64,000 nucleotides of DNA, from assembly GCF_007176755.1 (NCBI RefSeq), contig NZ_BJTV01000003.1:186001-250000 (forward strand). Direction: 5' to 3'. Within the stretch, counting starts at the first letter, position 1; each line of letters opens with the position of its first letter. Positions 8,395-17,766 of this stretch are shown here, piece by piece. A model generated the notes under the pieces. That model saw only the letters and a program-made list of their open reading frames with translations, had not been told where the DNA came from and made no database searches. Made by a program: the position numbers and the translations under genes. The stretch comes from Streptomyces sp. 1-11. Lineage in GTDB: Bacteria > Actinomycetota > Actinomycetes > Streptomycetales > Streptomycetaceae.

Positions 8395-9849
8395 CTAACC
8401 GCGTCGTTCCGGCTCCAGCGGCGGAGCCGTCACGCCGCAGTGGGTGTGGCACTCCGGGTGGCGGCAGCCGGGCGGCGGCCGGCGGATCAGGGTGAACGCC
8501 AGCACCGCGCCCAGCAGCAGCACCGCCGCGCAGATGGGCATCGCCCGGGAGAACGCCGCGTCGAAGGCCGCCGGGGACCGGTACGCCTCCGGCCCCATGC
8601 CCGTCAGCAGCGGCAGCGCGGCCACCGCGACCAGGCCCGCCGCCCGGGCCGCCGCGTTGTTGATGCCGCTGGCCAGCCCCGCCCGGGCGGTGTCGACGGA
8701 GGCGAGCACGGTGGCGGTCAGCGGGGCGACCAGGGTGACCATGCCGGCGCCCATGACGAGGAGCGCGGGCAGGACGTCGGTGAGGTAGTCCGCGTGCACG
8801 CCCACCCGCAGCATCAGCAGCATCGCCGCCGCGCACAGCAGGGGCCCCACGGTGAGCGGCAGCCGCGGGCCGGTGCGGTCGGCCAGCGCGCCCGAGCGGG
8901 CCGAGAACAGCAGCATCAGGACCGTCGTCGGCAGCAGCGCCGTGCCGGCCTGGAGGGGCGAGTAGCCGGACACCACCTGGAGCTGGAGCGCGGTCAGGAA
9001 GAAGAAGCCGCCGAAGGCCGCGTACACGCACAGCGTGACCAGGTTGACCGCCGTGAACCGGCGTGAGGCGAAGATGCCGGGCGGGAGCATGGGGTCGGCG
9101 CGGTGCCTCTCGACGTACACGAAGGCCACCGCCGCGGCCAGGCCGAGGAGCGCGCTCACCACCACCCCGGCCCCGTCGCCGCCCGCCTCGATCAGGGCGT
9201 ACGTGAGCAGGGCCAGGGCGAGCGCCCCGAGCCCGGCGCCGAGGACGTCGAAGCGGCCCTTGCCGGGGCCAGCCGCGGACTCCGGCACGTGCCGTACGGC
9301 GATCGGCGCACACAGCAGGGCGAGCGGCACGTTGAGCAGGAACACCCAGCGCCAGCCGGGACCGTCCACCAGCCAGCCGCCCAGGAACGGGCCGACGGCC
9401 GCGCCGACCCCGCCGAAGCCGGACCAGAGCCCGACCGCCCGGCTGCGGTCGTCCGGGTGGAAGGAGGCCTGGATGAGGGCGAGCGAGCCGGGGGTGAGCA
9501 GGGCGCCGCCGACGCCCTGCAGGGCGCGGGCGGCGATCAGCACCACCGGGTTCGGGGCGAGTCCGCAGAGCAGGGAGGCGGCCGCGAACCAGACGACGCC
9601 CAGCACGAAGATCCGCCGGCGGCCGTAGCGGTCGCCCAGCGAGCCGCCCAGCAGGATCAGGCCGGCCAGCGTGACCATGTAGGCGTTGACCGTCCACTGC
9701 AGGGCCGCGAGGCTCGCGTCCAGGTCGCGGCCGATGGTCGGCAGCGCGACGTTGACCACGGTGGAGTCCAGCATGGCCATGCTGGAACCGAGCACCGTGG
9801 TGAGCAGGATCCACTTGCCCTGGGGCGAGCCCAGCCGGACATCGGGCAT
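8395..9849 (-). CDS. MFS multidrug efflux transporter, DHA2 (EmrB/QacA) type
   Basis: 484 aa from ATG 9849. The first helix reads TTVLGSSMAMLDSTVVNVALP, and the motif GDRYGRRRIF (loop 2-3) and about 14 hydrophobic segments follow, as in proton-driven DHA2 drug exporters. The C-terminus is short and charged. A perfect GC-rich hairpin lies only 16 nt upstream of the ATG, so the gene either has a structured leader or is partly read through from fba. The substrate is unknown. Confidence 0.9.
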   Translation of the reverse strand: MPDVRLGSPQGKWILLTTVLGSSMAMLDSTVVNVALPTIGRDLDASLAALQWTVNAYMVTLAGLILLGGSLGDRYGRRRIFVLGVVWFAAASLLCGLAPNPVVLIAARALQGVGGALLTPGSLALIQASFHPDDRSRAVGLWSGFGGVGAAVGPFLGGWLVDGPGWRWVFLLNVPLALLCAPIAVRHVPESAAGPGKGRFDVLGAGLGALALALLTYALIEAGGDGAGVVVSALLGLAAAVAFVYVERHRADPMLPPGIFASRRFTAVNLVTLCVYAAFGGFFFLTALQLQVVSGYSPLQAGTALLPTTVLMLLFSARSGALADRTGPRLPLTVGPLLCAAAMLLMLRVGVHADYLTDVLPALLVMGAGMVTLVAPLTATVLASVDTARAGLASGINNAAARAAGLVAVAALPLLTGMGPEAYRSPAAFDAAFSRAMPICAAVLLLGAVLAFTLIRRPPPGCRHPECHTHCGVTAPPLEPERRG

Positions 9850-9864
9850 GCTCCAGATATACAG

Positions 9865-9892
9865 CGGGCCCGGTGCCGAGGCACCGGGCCCG
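9865..9892 (-). terminator. Perfect 13-bp hairpin after fba
   Basis: The arms start CGGGCCCGGTGCC and are separated by a 2-nt loop. The hairpin lies 36 bp downstream of the fba stop and 16 bp upstream of the MFS start on the same strand. It is probably the fba terminator or an attenuator. Confidence 0.75.
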
Positions 9893-9928
9893 CCGAAGAC
9901 GCGCTGGGCGACAGACGCGACGGGCGAC

Positions 9929-10951
9929 TTACTTGATCTTGTTGCCCGCCGAGCGCAGGTTCTGCGTGGCCTCGACGACACGCGCGGCCATGCTCGCCTC
10001 GGCCAGCTTGCCCCAGGTGCGCGGGTCGTAGGTCTTCTTGTCGCCGACCTCGCCGTCGACCTTCAGGACGCCGTCGTAGTTCTTGAACATGTGGGCGGCG
10101 ACCGGCCGGGTGAAGGCGTACTGGGTGTCCGTGTCGATGTTCATCTTCACCACGCCGTTGTCGAGCGCGGTCAGGATCTCCTGCTCGGTGGAGCCGGAGC
10201 CGCCGTGGAAGACGAAGTCGAACGGGGCGGCCTTGCCGAACTTGGCGGAGACGCCGTCGGCCAGTTCCTTCAGCAGCTCGGGGCGGAGCACGACGTTGCC
10301 CGGCTTGTAGACGCCGTGCACGTTGCCGAAGGAGGCGGCCAGCAGGTAGCGGCCCTTCTCGCCCAGGCCCAGGGCCTCGGCGGTGCGGATCGCGTCCTCG
10401 ACCGTGGTGTAGAGGGAGTCGTTGATCTCGTGCGAGACGCCGTCCTCCTCGCCGCCGGTCGGGGTGATCTCCACCTCGAGGATGATCTTCGCGGCGCGGG
10501 CCTGCTCCAGCAGCTCCTGCGCGATCTCCAGGTTGTCGGCGAGGGTCTCGGCGGAGCCGTCCCACATGTGCGACTGGAACAGCGGGGCGAGGCCGGCCTC
10601 GACGCGCTTGCGGGAGAGCGCCAGCAGCGGACGCACGTACCCGTCGAGCTTGTCCTTCGGGCAGTGGTCGGTGTGCAGCGCGATGTTGACCGGGTACTTC
10701 TCGGCGATGATGTGCGCGTACTCGGCGAGCGCGACGGCGCCGGTCACCATGTCCTTGCTGTACTGGCCGCCCAGGAACTCGGCGCCACCCGTGGAGATCT
10801 GGACGATGCCGTCGCTCTCCGCCTCCGCGAAGCCGCGCAGGGCGGCGTTCAGGGTCTGGCTCGAGGTGACGTTGATGGCCGGGTAGGCGAACTTGCCTGC
10901 CTTCGCCCGGTCGAGCATCTCGTTGTAGACCTCGGGGGTTGCGATGGGCAT
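9929..10951 (-). CDS. fba: Class II fructose-bisphosphate aldolase
   Basis: 340 aa, starting MPIATPEVYNEML with AAGGAG 8 nt upstream. The zinc site ALHTDHCPKDK, the second metal segment VHGVYKPGN and the glycine-rich FVFHGGSGST mark the class II zinc-dependent enzyme of glycolysis and gluconeogenesis. It cleaves fructose-1,6-bisphosphate to DHAP and glyceraldehyde-3-phosphate. The length is normal, and the gene appears monocistronic with a downstream hairpin. Confidence 0.97.
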   Translation of the reverse strand: MPIATPEVYNEMLDRAKAGKFAYPAINVTSSQTLNAALRGFAEAESDGIVQISTGGAEFLGGQYSKDMVTGAVALAEYAHIIAEKYPVNIALHTDHCPKDKLDGYVRPLLALSRKRVEAGLAPLFQSHMWDGSAETLADNLEIAQELLEQARAAKIILEVEITPTGGEEDGVSHEINDSLYTTVEDAIRTAEALGLGEKGRYLLAASFGNVHGVYKPGNVVLRPELLKELADGVSAKFGKAAPFDFVFHGGSGSTEQEILTALDNGVVKMNIDTDTQYAFTRPVAAHMFKNYDGVLKVDGEVGDKKTYDPRTWGKLAEASMAARVVEATQNLRSAGNKIK

Positions 10952-11107
10952 GGTCCGCTCCTTGGAGTGTGCGGGTTGGGGTTCTGCGTACTACGGCCCT
11001 GACCTAGACCTTGGGTGTGACGTCATCGTCGTCCCCATCTTTCCAGACATGACCCGGTGCGAGGCGCTCCGGTCAAGCCACGGGCAAGTCCAGGTCAATT
11101 CCGGGCG

Positions 11108-11656
11108 TCAGTCCAGACCCAGTTCATCCTTCGAGAAGGCGAACCGGTACGGAACGCCCGCGCCGGCCTCGATCTTCTCCGCCGCGCCGGTGGCCCGGTC
11201 GACGATGGTCGCGACGGCGACGACCTCGGCGCCCGCCTCGCGCACGGCCTCGACGGCGGTGAGCGGCGAGCCGCCGGTGGTGGAGGTGTCCTCCACGACG
11301 AGCACCCGCCGGCCCGCGATCTCCGGTCCCTCCACGCGCCGTTGCAGGCCGTGCGCCTTGGCGGCCTTGCGGACGACGAACGCGTCCAGCCGCCTGCCGC
11401 GCGCGGCGGCCGCGTGCAGCATGGCGGCCGCCACCGGGTCGGCGCCCATGGTGAGGCCGCCCACCGCGTCGAACTCCAGGTCGGCGGTCAGGTCCAGCAG
11501 CACCTGGCCGACCAGCGGGGCGGCCTCGCCGTCGAGGGTGACGCGGCGCAGGTCGACGTAGTAGTCGGCCTCGAGACCCGAAGACAGGGTCACCTTGCCG
11601 TGCACCACGGCCTTGTCCTTGATCTGCTGCAGCAGCGCGCCGCGTGTGTCCGTCAT
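11108..11656 (-). CDS. pyrE: Orotate phosphoribosyltransferase
   Basis: 182 aa. The PRPP-binding motif VLVVEDTSTTGGS near residues 122-134 and the upstream GGLTMGADPVAAA identify orotate phosphoribosyltransferase of pyrimidine synthesis (orotate + PRPP to OMP). It lies 10 bp downstream of the aldose-epimerase-like gene, so the two are probably co-transcribed. Confidence 0.95.
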   Translation of the reverse strand: MTDTRGALLQQIKDKAVVHGKVTLSSGLEADYYVDLRRVTLDGEAAPLVGQVLLDLTADLEFDAVGGLTMGADPVAAAMLHAAAARGRRLDAFVVRKAAKAHGLQRRVEGPEIAGRRVLVVEDTSTTGGSPLTAVEAVREAGAEVVAVATIVDRATGAAEKIEAGAGVPYRFAFSKDELGLD

Positions 11657-11666
11657 GCCGCCCAGC

Positions 11667-12455
11667 TTAGAGGCGTCGCCAGGTCCAGGTGGTCGTCGCC
11701 TCCAGCGGCTCCAGCGGGGTGACCAGGCGCGGGAGGGTGTTGAGGCCGTTGGGCGGGCCGGTCTGCGGCTCGACGCACACCGCCTCGGCCTGCTCGTCGT
11801 AGACGACCACCCACTCCTCGCGGCTGGTCACCTTCAGCTCCAGCTGCCCGGGCCAGGTGAGGGTGACGTCGACGCCGCCGGGCATGCCGAAGCAGTCGTC
11901 CCAGGGGCCGGGCCCGGGGTCGACGCGGTTGCCGGTGGGCAGGTGGTCGGCGCCGCGCTCCTCCTGCCAGGCGGGCTTGAAGTCGAGCAGCACGTCGGCG
12001 CCGCCGAGGCTGCGGTGGAACCAGGGGTGCCAGCCGATCTGCGCCGGGAAGGAGTCGTCGTACGCCTCCACGGACATGGTCAGGGTCAGACTGTCCCCGG
12101 TCAGCGAGACCACCTGGGTCACGCGGCCGCGGTGCGGCCAGGGGTCGGTCAGGTCGTAGGTGATGACAGCCTCGTCCGCCGACGCCCGGGCGGTGCGCCA
12201 GGCGCCGTCGCGCGCGGTGCCGTGGATGGCGTGCGGCGGGGAGTTGAGGGGCATCTGGCGGACGGTGGCGCCGTCCAGGAAGCGGCCCTCGCGGACCCGG
12301 CCGCACCAGGGCACCATCGGGAAGCAGCCGTAGCGCTCGCCCTGGCGCAGCAGCTCCACGCCGCCGATCCGCAGCCCACCGATACGGCCGCCGTTGCCGG
12401 GCCGCACGCTCACCTCCGCGTCACCCGCGGTCAGCGTGATGTCTTCGTTACTCAC
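11667..12455 (-). CDS. Aldose 1-epimerase family protein
   Basis: 262 aa. The motifs NGGRIGGLRIGG, MVPWCGRVREGRF, HGTARD and QIGWHPWFHRS follow the galactose-mutarotase-like family, with His in HGTARD and HPWFH as likely catalytic residues. The sugar or sugar-phosphate substrate is not clear. It is the first gene of a probable two-gene operon with pyrE. Confidence 0.88.
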   Translation of the reverse strand: MSNEDITLTAGDAEVSVRPGNGGRIGGLRIGGVELLRQGERYGCFPMVPWCGRVREGRFLDGATVRQMPLNSPPHAIHGTARDGAWRTARASADEAVITYDLTDPWPHRGRVTQVVSLTGDSLTLTMSVEAYDDSFPAQIGWHPWFHRSLGGADVLLDFKPAWQEERGADHLPTGNRVDPGPGPWDDCFGMPGGVDVTLTWPGQLELKVTSREEWVVVYDEQAEAVCVEPQTGPPNGLNTLPRLVTPLEPLEATTTWTWRRL

Positions 12456-12554
12456 GGGACGACCCTACTGGGGCGATCAAGAGGGCGTCCGCCGCACGCA
12501 CGGGTCCGCCCGGTCCGGCCCGTGCCCAGGCCCTGCTGGGCCGTCGGGCAGGCC

Positions 12555-13313
12555 CTACCGGCGGCGGCGCAGGGCGCGGTTCACCACGATCGCGGAGGCC
12601 AGGGCCAGGGCGGCCGCGGGGGCCGCCCAGCGCAGGATCTGGTTGCCGGCGACGGTCTGGGGGGCCGGGACGGGGGCGTAACGGCCGCGCGGCGGCGCGT
12701 GGTCGACCTCCTCCGCGCTGCGGCCGATCATCGTCCGGCGCGCGTGCGCGGCCTCGGCGGGCGGTTCGCCCGTGGCGGCGAAGTCGTCCGCCGTGGCGTC
12801 GGCGGCGTCCGCGGCCGGGTCGAGGGAGGGCGGCGGGACCTCGGTCTCGAAGAGGGAGGCGGCCTCGGGACCGGGCGCCCGGTCCGGATTGTCCGGGCTC
12901 GCCGCCAGGCTCTCCACGAAGCGGTTCAGCAGCCGGGTGACCGCCGAGCTGACCGCCTCCGCCGGCAGCTCCGCGATGCGCCCGTCGGCGTCCGCGGTGC
13001 CCTCGACCGTGACGGTGGTGCCGTCCTGGCTGCCCGCGAGGCGCAGGGTGAGCGCGACCTTGGCGGTGCCGCTGCCGCGGGCCTCGCCGGCCTCGCCGTC
13101 GACGGCGTAACTGCCGTCCTCGCGGGGCGTGATGCGCAACGCCCCGCGGTAGGTGACGGAGTGTCCGCCGACCCGCAGCTTGAGCCGTCCCGCGACGGGT
13201 TCGGCACCGGCGTCCTGCTGGAGTCCGGGGACCGCCCGGGCGACCCGGGCGGGCTCGGCGAGCGCCTCCCTGAGCCGGTCGGCCGGAACCGGGACGAAGA
13301 CCTGGTGCTCCAT
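12555..13313 (-). CDS. SRPBCC (CoxG-like) protein with C-terminal membrane anchor
   Basis: 252 aa from ATG 13313 (MEHQVFVPVPADRL). Residues 1-150 have the SRPBCC/CoxG pattern (VPVPADRLREALAEPARVARAVPGL, then alternating strands and a final long helix). A Pro/Ala/Asp-rich linker and one C-terminal hydrophobic segment with a basic tail (NRALRRRR) follow, giving a tail-anchored topology. CoxG-type proteins help molybdenum hydroxylases, but no such enzyme is nearby, so the role is open. Confidence 0.78.
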   Translation of the reverse strand: MEHQVFVPVPADRLREALAEPARVARAVPGLQQDAGAEPVAGRLKLRVGGHSVTYRGALRITPREDGSYAVDGEAGEARGSGTAKVALTLRLAGSQDGTTVTVEGTADADGRIAELPAEAVSSAVTRLLNRFVESLAASPDNPDRAPGPEAASLFETEVPPPSLDPAADAADATADDFAATGEPPAEAAHARRTMIGRSAEEVDHAPPRGRYAPVPAPQTVAGNQILRWAAPAAALALASAIVVNRALRRRR

Positions 13314-13489
13314 GTCGGCTGAGCCTACCCAGTCCCGGCCGGAACGCACCCTCCCGCGCGCGGAAGCCGTGAACCCGCTGCCGCGGGCCGCCCGCGAGCC
13401 CGGGAGTGCCCCGTACGGCGGCAGCTTGCCGGGATCGGGCCGGGCCGGTGCGCGACGCGGGCATGCATGGGGGCGGAGGTGGTGCCTTG

Positions 13490-15787
13490 ATGCCCAGCGA
13501 CGACCGGCTCATGCGTCTCGACGAGGCCGGCCGGGTGCTCGAGTGGCACCGTGCGGCCCAGGAGGCGTTCGGCCGGTCCGCCGAGGAGGCCGTCGGACGG
13601 ACCGCGGTGTCACTGCTGCGCGAGATCACCGCGGGCGGCCCGGCCGGCCGCGCCCGCCCGGAGGCGATGCGGCCCCTGCTGGTCAGGCCCGTGCTCACGG
13701 ACGGGACGCTGGAGTGGGAGGTGAGCGCCACGGCGGAGGCCGCGTCCGGGGAGGACCTCGCCATCCTGCGGGCGATGTTCGCCCACTCGCCGGTGGGCCT
13801 GCACGTCCTGGACGACCGGCTGCGCATCGTCCGCGTCAACACCGCCACCCGCACGCTGCGCGGCACGGCGGTCGACCGGCTGCCGGGCCGGGTCTTCTCC
13901 CGGGCGTACGGCCTGGCCGACCCCGCGCAGGAGGAGGCGGCGGCGCGCCGGGTGCTGGAGACCGGCCGGGCGGAGCTGAACCGGATCGTGCGGGTGACGC
14001 CGGGTGCGGCCGGCGGTGAGCACAGGATCTACTCCGTCTCCTACGTGCGCCTGGAGAACGCGGGCGGCGACGTCCTCGGCCTGGTCGCCTCGGCCGTCGA
14101 CGTGACCGAGCGCGAACACGCCCTGTGGCGGCTCTCCGTGGTGGACGAGGTGCGGCGCCGGGTCGGCGGGCGGCTGGACGTGCTGTCCACCTGCCAGGAG
14201 TTCGTGGACGCCGTCGTGCCGCGGTTCTCCGGCATCGCCGTGGTCGAGGTGGTCGAGGAGGTGGTGCGCGGGGAGGCTCCGCCGGTGGTCCCGGTCGGCC
14301 GCGAGGTGCCGCTGCGCCGGGCCGCTTTCCGGGGCGTGGTGTCGGCGTACCCGCTGGGCGAGGTGCGGCGGCTGCCCTACGGCACGCCGTTCTCCCGGGT
14401 GCTCACCGACCTGCGGCCGCGGCTCGTCCGGGTCGCGGAGGACAGCCTGTGGCTCGCGGCCGATCCGCCCCGGGCGGACGCCATCCGGGCCTCCGGCGCC
14501 CACTCCCTGATCGTCGCCCCGCTGGCGCTGCGCGGCGCCGCGCTCGGCGTGGCCAGCTTCTACCGGCACCGCGACGAGGAACCCTTCCAGGACGCGGACG
14601 TCGCCCTCGCCGCCGACGTCTGCGCGCACGCCGCGCTCTGCATCGACAACGCCCGGCGCTACGCGAGGGAGCGGACCATCGCGGCGACCGTGCAGCGCAG
14701 ACTGCTCCCCCAGCGGCCGCCGGCGCAGGCCACCGTCGAACCGGCCCACCTGCACCTGCCCGCCCCCGAGGGCGGCGGCGCCTGGTTCGACGTCATCGGC
14801 ATGGCGGGCGCCCGGACCGCGCTGGTCGTCGGCGAGGTGGCCGGCCACGGCATGGCCGCCGCGACCACGATGGGGCAGCTCCGTACGGTGATCCAGTCGC
14901 TGGCGGCCCTGGACCTGGCGCCGGACGAGCTGATGGCCCGGCTGAGCGACACCGCGGCCCGGCTCGCCGCGGAGCGCGCCGCCCTGCCCGCGGGCGACCC
15001 GCTGCACCGGGAGCCGCTGACCGCGAGCTGCCTGATCGCCGTCTACGACCCGATCGACCTGACCTGCACCTTCGTGCGGGCGGGTCTCTCGGAGCCGGTC
15101 GTGGTCCCGCCCGACGGCGCACCGAAGGTGGTCCCGGTGCCCGCGGGACCGCTGCTCGCCGGCCCCGGCAACGCCCCGTTCCCGGCCACCACGGTCGACC
15201 TGCCGGCCGGGAGCACGGTGGCGATCGGCACCCGCGTCGTGGCGCAGGACGTCCTCGCGCCCTCCGCGCGGCTGCGCGCCCTGTTCGACGAGCACGCCCA
15301 CCGGCCGCTGCCGGATCTGTGCGACGCCATCGCCTACGCCGTCAGCGACGGGCGGCGCACGGAGGACGCGCTGCTGCTGCTCGGGCGCACCTCCGCGCTG
15401 CCCGCCGACCGGGTCTTCGGCTGTGCGCTGCCGCCAGGCCCCGAGGCCGGGCCGTTCGCGCGCGCGGAGGCCCGGCGCCGGCTGCGGGAGTGGGGGGTGG
15501 ACCAGGAGGTCGCGTTCACCTCGGAGCTGATCGTCAGCGAACTGGTGGGCAACGCGGTGCGCTACGGGGAGCCGCCGATGCGCCTGCGCCTGATCTGCAA
15601 CGGCATGCTGACGTGCGAGGTCAGCGACAGCGCGATGTCCGCGCCGCACGTCCAGCACGCCCGCACCAGCGACGAGACCGGGCGCGGGCTGTTCATCGTC
15701 GCCGCCCTGGCCGACGACTGGGGCATCCGGTACCAGGCCGAGGGCAAGACCGTGTGGGCCCAGCAGTCCGTCGACGGCTGCCCGTGA
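13490..15787 (+). CDS. PAS-GAF-SpoIIE phosphatase-like regulator with ATPase domain
   Basis: 765 aa from ATG 13490; GGAGG lies about 13 nt upstream, and an ATG at 13463 is an alternative. Domain order: PAS-like N-terminus (1-85), second PAS (90-215), GAF (235-395), SpoIIE-type PP2C (415-630) and an HATPase_c_2 anti-sigma-like domain (640-765; ELIVSELVGNAVRYG, GRGLFIVAALADDWG). Such proteins run partner-switching networks on anti-sigma-factor antagonists. Two expected metal-ligand aspartates of the PP2C domain look replaced (GGGAWFDVI and VGEVAGHG instead of GGDWFD and GDVxGHG), so phosphatase activity is doubtful. No sigma factor or STAS gene is adjacent. Confidence 0.88.
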   Translation: MPSDDRLMRLDEAGRVLEWHRAAQEAFGRSAEEAVGRTAVSLLREITAGGPAGRARPEAMRPLLVRPVLTDGTLEWEVSATAEAASGEDLAILRAMFAHSPVGLHVLDDRLRIVRVNTATRTLRGTAVDRLPGRVFSRAYGLADPAQEEAAARRVLETGRAELNRIVRVTPGAAGGEHRIYSVSYVRLENAGGDVLGLVASAVDVTEREHALWRLSVVDEVRRRVGGRLDVLSTCQEFVDAVVPRFSGIAVVEVVEEVVRGEAPPVVPVGREVPLRRAAFRGVVSAYPLGEVRRLPYGTPFSRVLTDLRPRLVRVAEDSLWLAADPPRADAIRASGAHSLIVAPLALRGAALGVASFYRHRDEEPFQDADVALAADVCAHAALCIDNARRYARERTIAATVQRRLLPQRPPAQATVEPAHLHLPAPEGGGAWFDVIGMAGARTALVVGEVAGHGMAAATTMGQLRTVIQSLAALDLAPDELMARLSDTAARLAAERAALPAGDPLHREPLTASCLIAVYDPIDLTCTFVRAGLSEPVVVPPDGAPKVVPVPAGPLLAGPGNAPFPATTVDLPAGSTVAIGTRVVAQDVLAPSARLRALFDEHAHRPLPDLCDAIAYAVSDGRRTEDALLLLGRTSALPADRVFGCALPPGPEAGPFARAEARRRLREWGVDQEVAFTSELIVSELVGNAVRYGEPPMRLRLICNGMLTCEVSDSAMSAPHVQHARTSDETGRGLFIVAALADDWGIRYQAEGKTVWAQQSVDGCP

Positions 15788-15797
15788 GCCACGGGCA

Positions 15798-15998
15798 GCC
15801 GGGGTCGATGCCGCCCGGGTCAGTAGCGCGGGCGCGGGGGTCGGTGCCGCCCGGTCGGTGCCGCGCCAGCCGGGGCCGGTGCAGCGCACGCCGGGGTCGG
15901 TGCCGCGGGCGCCGGGGCCAGTGGCCCGGGTGCCCGGATCAGCGGCGCGGGCGCCGGGACCAGTACCCCGGACGCCCGGGTCAGTAGCGCGGGTGCAC
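15798..15998. repeat. 21-bp minisatellite between convergent genes
   Basis: About nine imperfect 21-bp units fill the gap between the phosphatase-like gene and the spermidine-synthase-like gene and cover the latter's last codons and stop. Typical units begin GCCGGGG or GCCCGGG and end CGCGGGC or CGCGGGT. The segment CGGGTCAGTAGCGCGGG occurs both at the gene end (about 15978) and at the far edge (about 15817), which indicates expansion from the gene's 3' end. Confidence 0.75.
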
Positions 15999-17618
15999 CA
16001 GCGTCGAGGCCGGCAGCCCCGCGATCCGGGTGGCGGCCGCCGCGCGCGCGTCGGATGCCAGGTCGTCCTCGGTGAGGGTGCGCGGCCGGGGTCCCCGCGG
16101 GTCGAGCCGCAGCCGCGGCGCCGTAGCGCCGGGAGCCGCCAGCAGGAACCCCCAGTCGTCCGGGGCCCGGGCGGCGTCGGCCGGGCGGCCGGGGGCGGCC
16201 GGGAACCCGGGGTCCCGGCCGGGGACCCGGTAGGGGGTGGTGGCGAAGCCGGCCGCCCGCAGGGTCGCGGCCACCGTCCAGAAGGCGCGGGGGCGGGCGG
16301 TGACCGGGCCGGCGTGCACCACGAGCCGCCCGTCGGCCGCGAGGGCGCGGCGGGCCAGGCCGTAGAACTCCTGGGAGTACAGCTTGGCGCCGGCGGTGAC
16401 GCCCGGGTCGGGCAGGTCCGCGATCAGGACGTCGTACGCCCCCGCCGGCGCCCCGCGCAGCCAGGTGAACGCGTCCTGCGTCGTCAGGCGCAGGCGGGGG
16501 TCCGCGTAGGCGTGGCCGTTGAGGCGGGACAGGCCGGGGTCGCGGCGGGCCAGGCGGGTGAGGCCGGCGTCGGGCTCGACCAGGTCGACGCGGCGCACGT
16601 CGCGGTGGCGCAGGACCTCGCGGGCGGCCAGGCCGTCGCCGCCGCCGAGGATCAGCACGCGCGCGTGCTGGCCGCTCAGCGCGGGCTGGACGAGGGCCTC
16701 GGGACGGCGCAGCGCGTCGCGGCCGCCGGCCCGGAGCCGGCCGTCCAGGTAGAGGTACAGGGGCCGGCCCCCCGTGCCGCCGGCGAGGACCACCTCCTGC
16801 CCGCCGGTCCGCACGGCGACCCGCACGTCCCCGCCGTACACCGCGTGCCGGGCGGCGCGTTCGAAGTCGCCGGCGAGGGCGGCCGCGCAGCCGAGGACGC
16901 CGAGCACGGCGAGGCCGGCCGGCAGCAGGGTCCAGCGGGCGCGGCGGCTCAGGTCGCGGCGGAACAGGCCGAGCACCAGGGCGCCCCCGGCGAGCACGTT
17001 GACCGCGCCGGTGAGCAGCGCCCCGGTCAACTGGCCGAGGAACGGCAGCAGCAGGAACGGGAAGGCGAGACCGCCGACCAGCGCGCCCACGTAGTCGGCG
17101 GCGAACAGGTCGGCGACCGCGCCGCCCGCGTCCTGGCGGCGGATGCGCTGGATCAGCTCCATCAGCAGCGGCACCTCTGCGCCCACGAGCAGGCCGATGG
17201 CGAGCGAGAAGGCGACCAGCAGACAGCGCGGGCCGTCCGCCCAGATCCCGCCCCAGCCGCCGGTCCAGGCGAAGACCGCGTACAGCGCCATCGCGCTGCA
17301 GCCGCCGACCAGGGCGAGCGCGATCTCGATCGCGCCGAACCCGGCGGCCGCGTGCCAGCGCAGCCGTTTGGCCGCGAGGGAGCCGACGCCCATCGCGAAC
17401 ACCATCACGGACAGCACCACGGACGCCTGGGTGACCGAGTCGCCGATCAGGTACGAGGCGAAGGCCACGAGTTCGAGTTCGTACACCAGCCCGCAGGCGG
17501 CGCAGACGAAGACGCACGCGAGGACCAGGAACCGCCCGGTGCGGGGCCGCACCGGCAGCCGTACGGGGGCCGTCCAGGGCGAGGCCCCCGGGCGAGCGGG
17601 AGCGTGCGGTTCGATCAC
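15981..17618 (-). CDS. Membrane-embedded spermidine synthase-like protein
   Basis: 545 aa. The N-terminal half has about seven hydrophobic helices (residues 28-260). The C-terminal half is a SpeE-like methyltransferase fold with [33 protein letters not shown] and [11 protein letters not shown]. This matches the actinobacterial 'polyamine aminopropyltransferase' proteins fused to a transporter-like domain. Aminopropyl transfer is assumed from the family only. It is convergent with the phosphatase-like gene across a minisatellite. An in-frame reading past the normal stop would run through the repeats and is not preferred. Confidence 0.85.
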   Translation of the reverse strand: MIEPHAPARPGASPWTAPVRLPVRPRTGRFLVLACVFVCAACGLVYELELVAFASYLIGDSVTQASVVLSVMVFAMGVGSLAAKRLRWHAAAGFGAIEIALALVGGCSAMALYAVFAWTGGWGGIWADGPRCLLVAFSLAIGLLVGAEVPLLMELIQRIRRQDAGGAVADLFAADYVGALVGGLAFPFLLLPFLGQLTGALLTGAVNVLAGGALVLGLFRRDLSRRARWTLLPAGLAVLGVLGCAAALAGDFERAARHAVYGGDVRVAVRTGGQEVVLAGGTGGRPLYLYLDGRLRAGGRDALRRPEALVQPALSGQHARVLILGGGDGLAAREVLRHRDVRRVDLVEPDAGLTRLARRDPGLSRLNGHAYADPRLRLTTQDAFTWLRGAPAGAYDVLIADLPDPGVTAGAKLYSQEFYGLARRALAADGRLVVHAGPVTARPRAFWTVAATLRAAGFATTPYRVPGRDPGFPAAPGRPADAARAPDDWGFLLAAPGATAPRLRLDPRGPRPRTLTEDDLASDARAAAATRIAGLPASTLVHPRY

Positions 17619-17766
17619 GCTGCGACGTTACGTCACGCACTCGGTACGCTTCGTCACCCGCACGGGTGGAACTCCGGGCAGTTGTCGCATTGCCGGTTTG
17701 GAACACACGGGAAGCGTGCGGCCCGGCGGGTCCCCGGCGGACCCGCGCCACGCCCCCCGGCGGGCG

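Noticed and set aside
222-15889. Long open frames on the opposite strand of core genes (for example antisense to the kinase and phosphatase-like genes)
   Set aside because: They mirror real genes in high-GC DNA, are rich in Arg/Pro/Gly/Ala and have no domain text or ribosome-binding sites.
15798-15998. Minisatellite read as part of a longer spermidine-synthase-like protein
   Set aside because: The normal stop gives a family-length protein, and the readthrough text is a purely repetitive tail.
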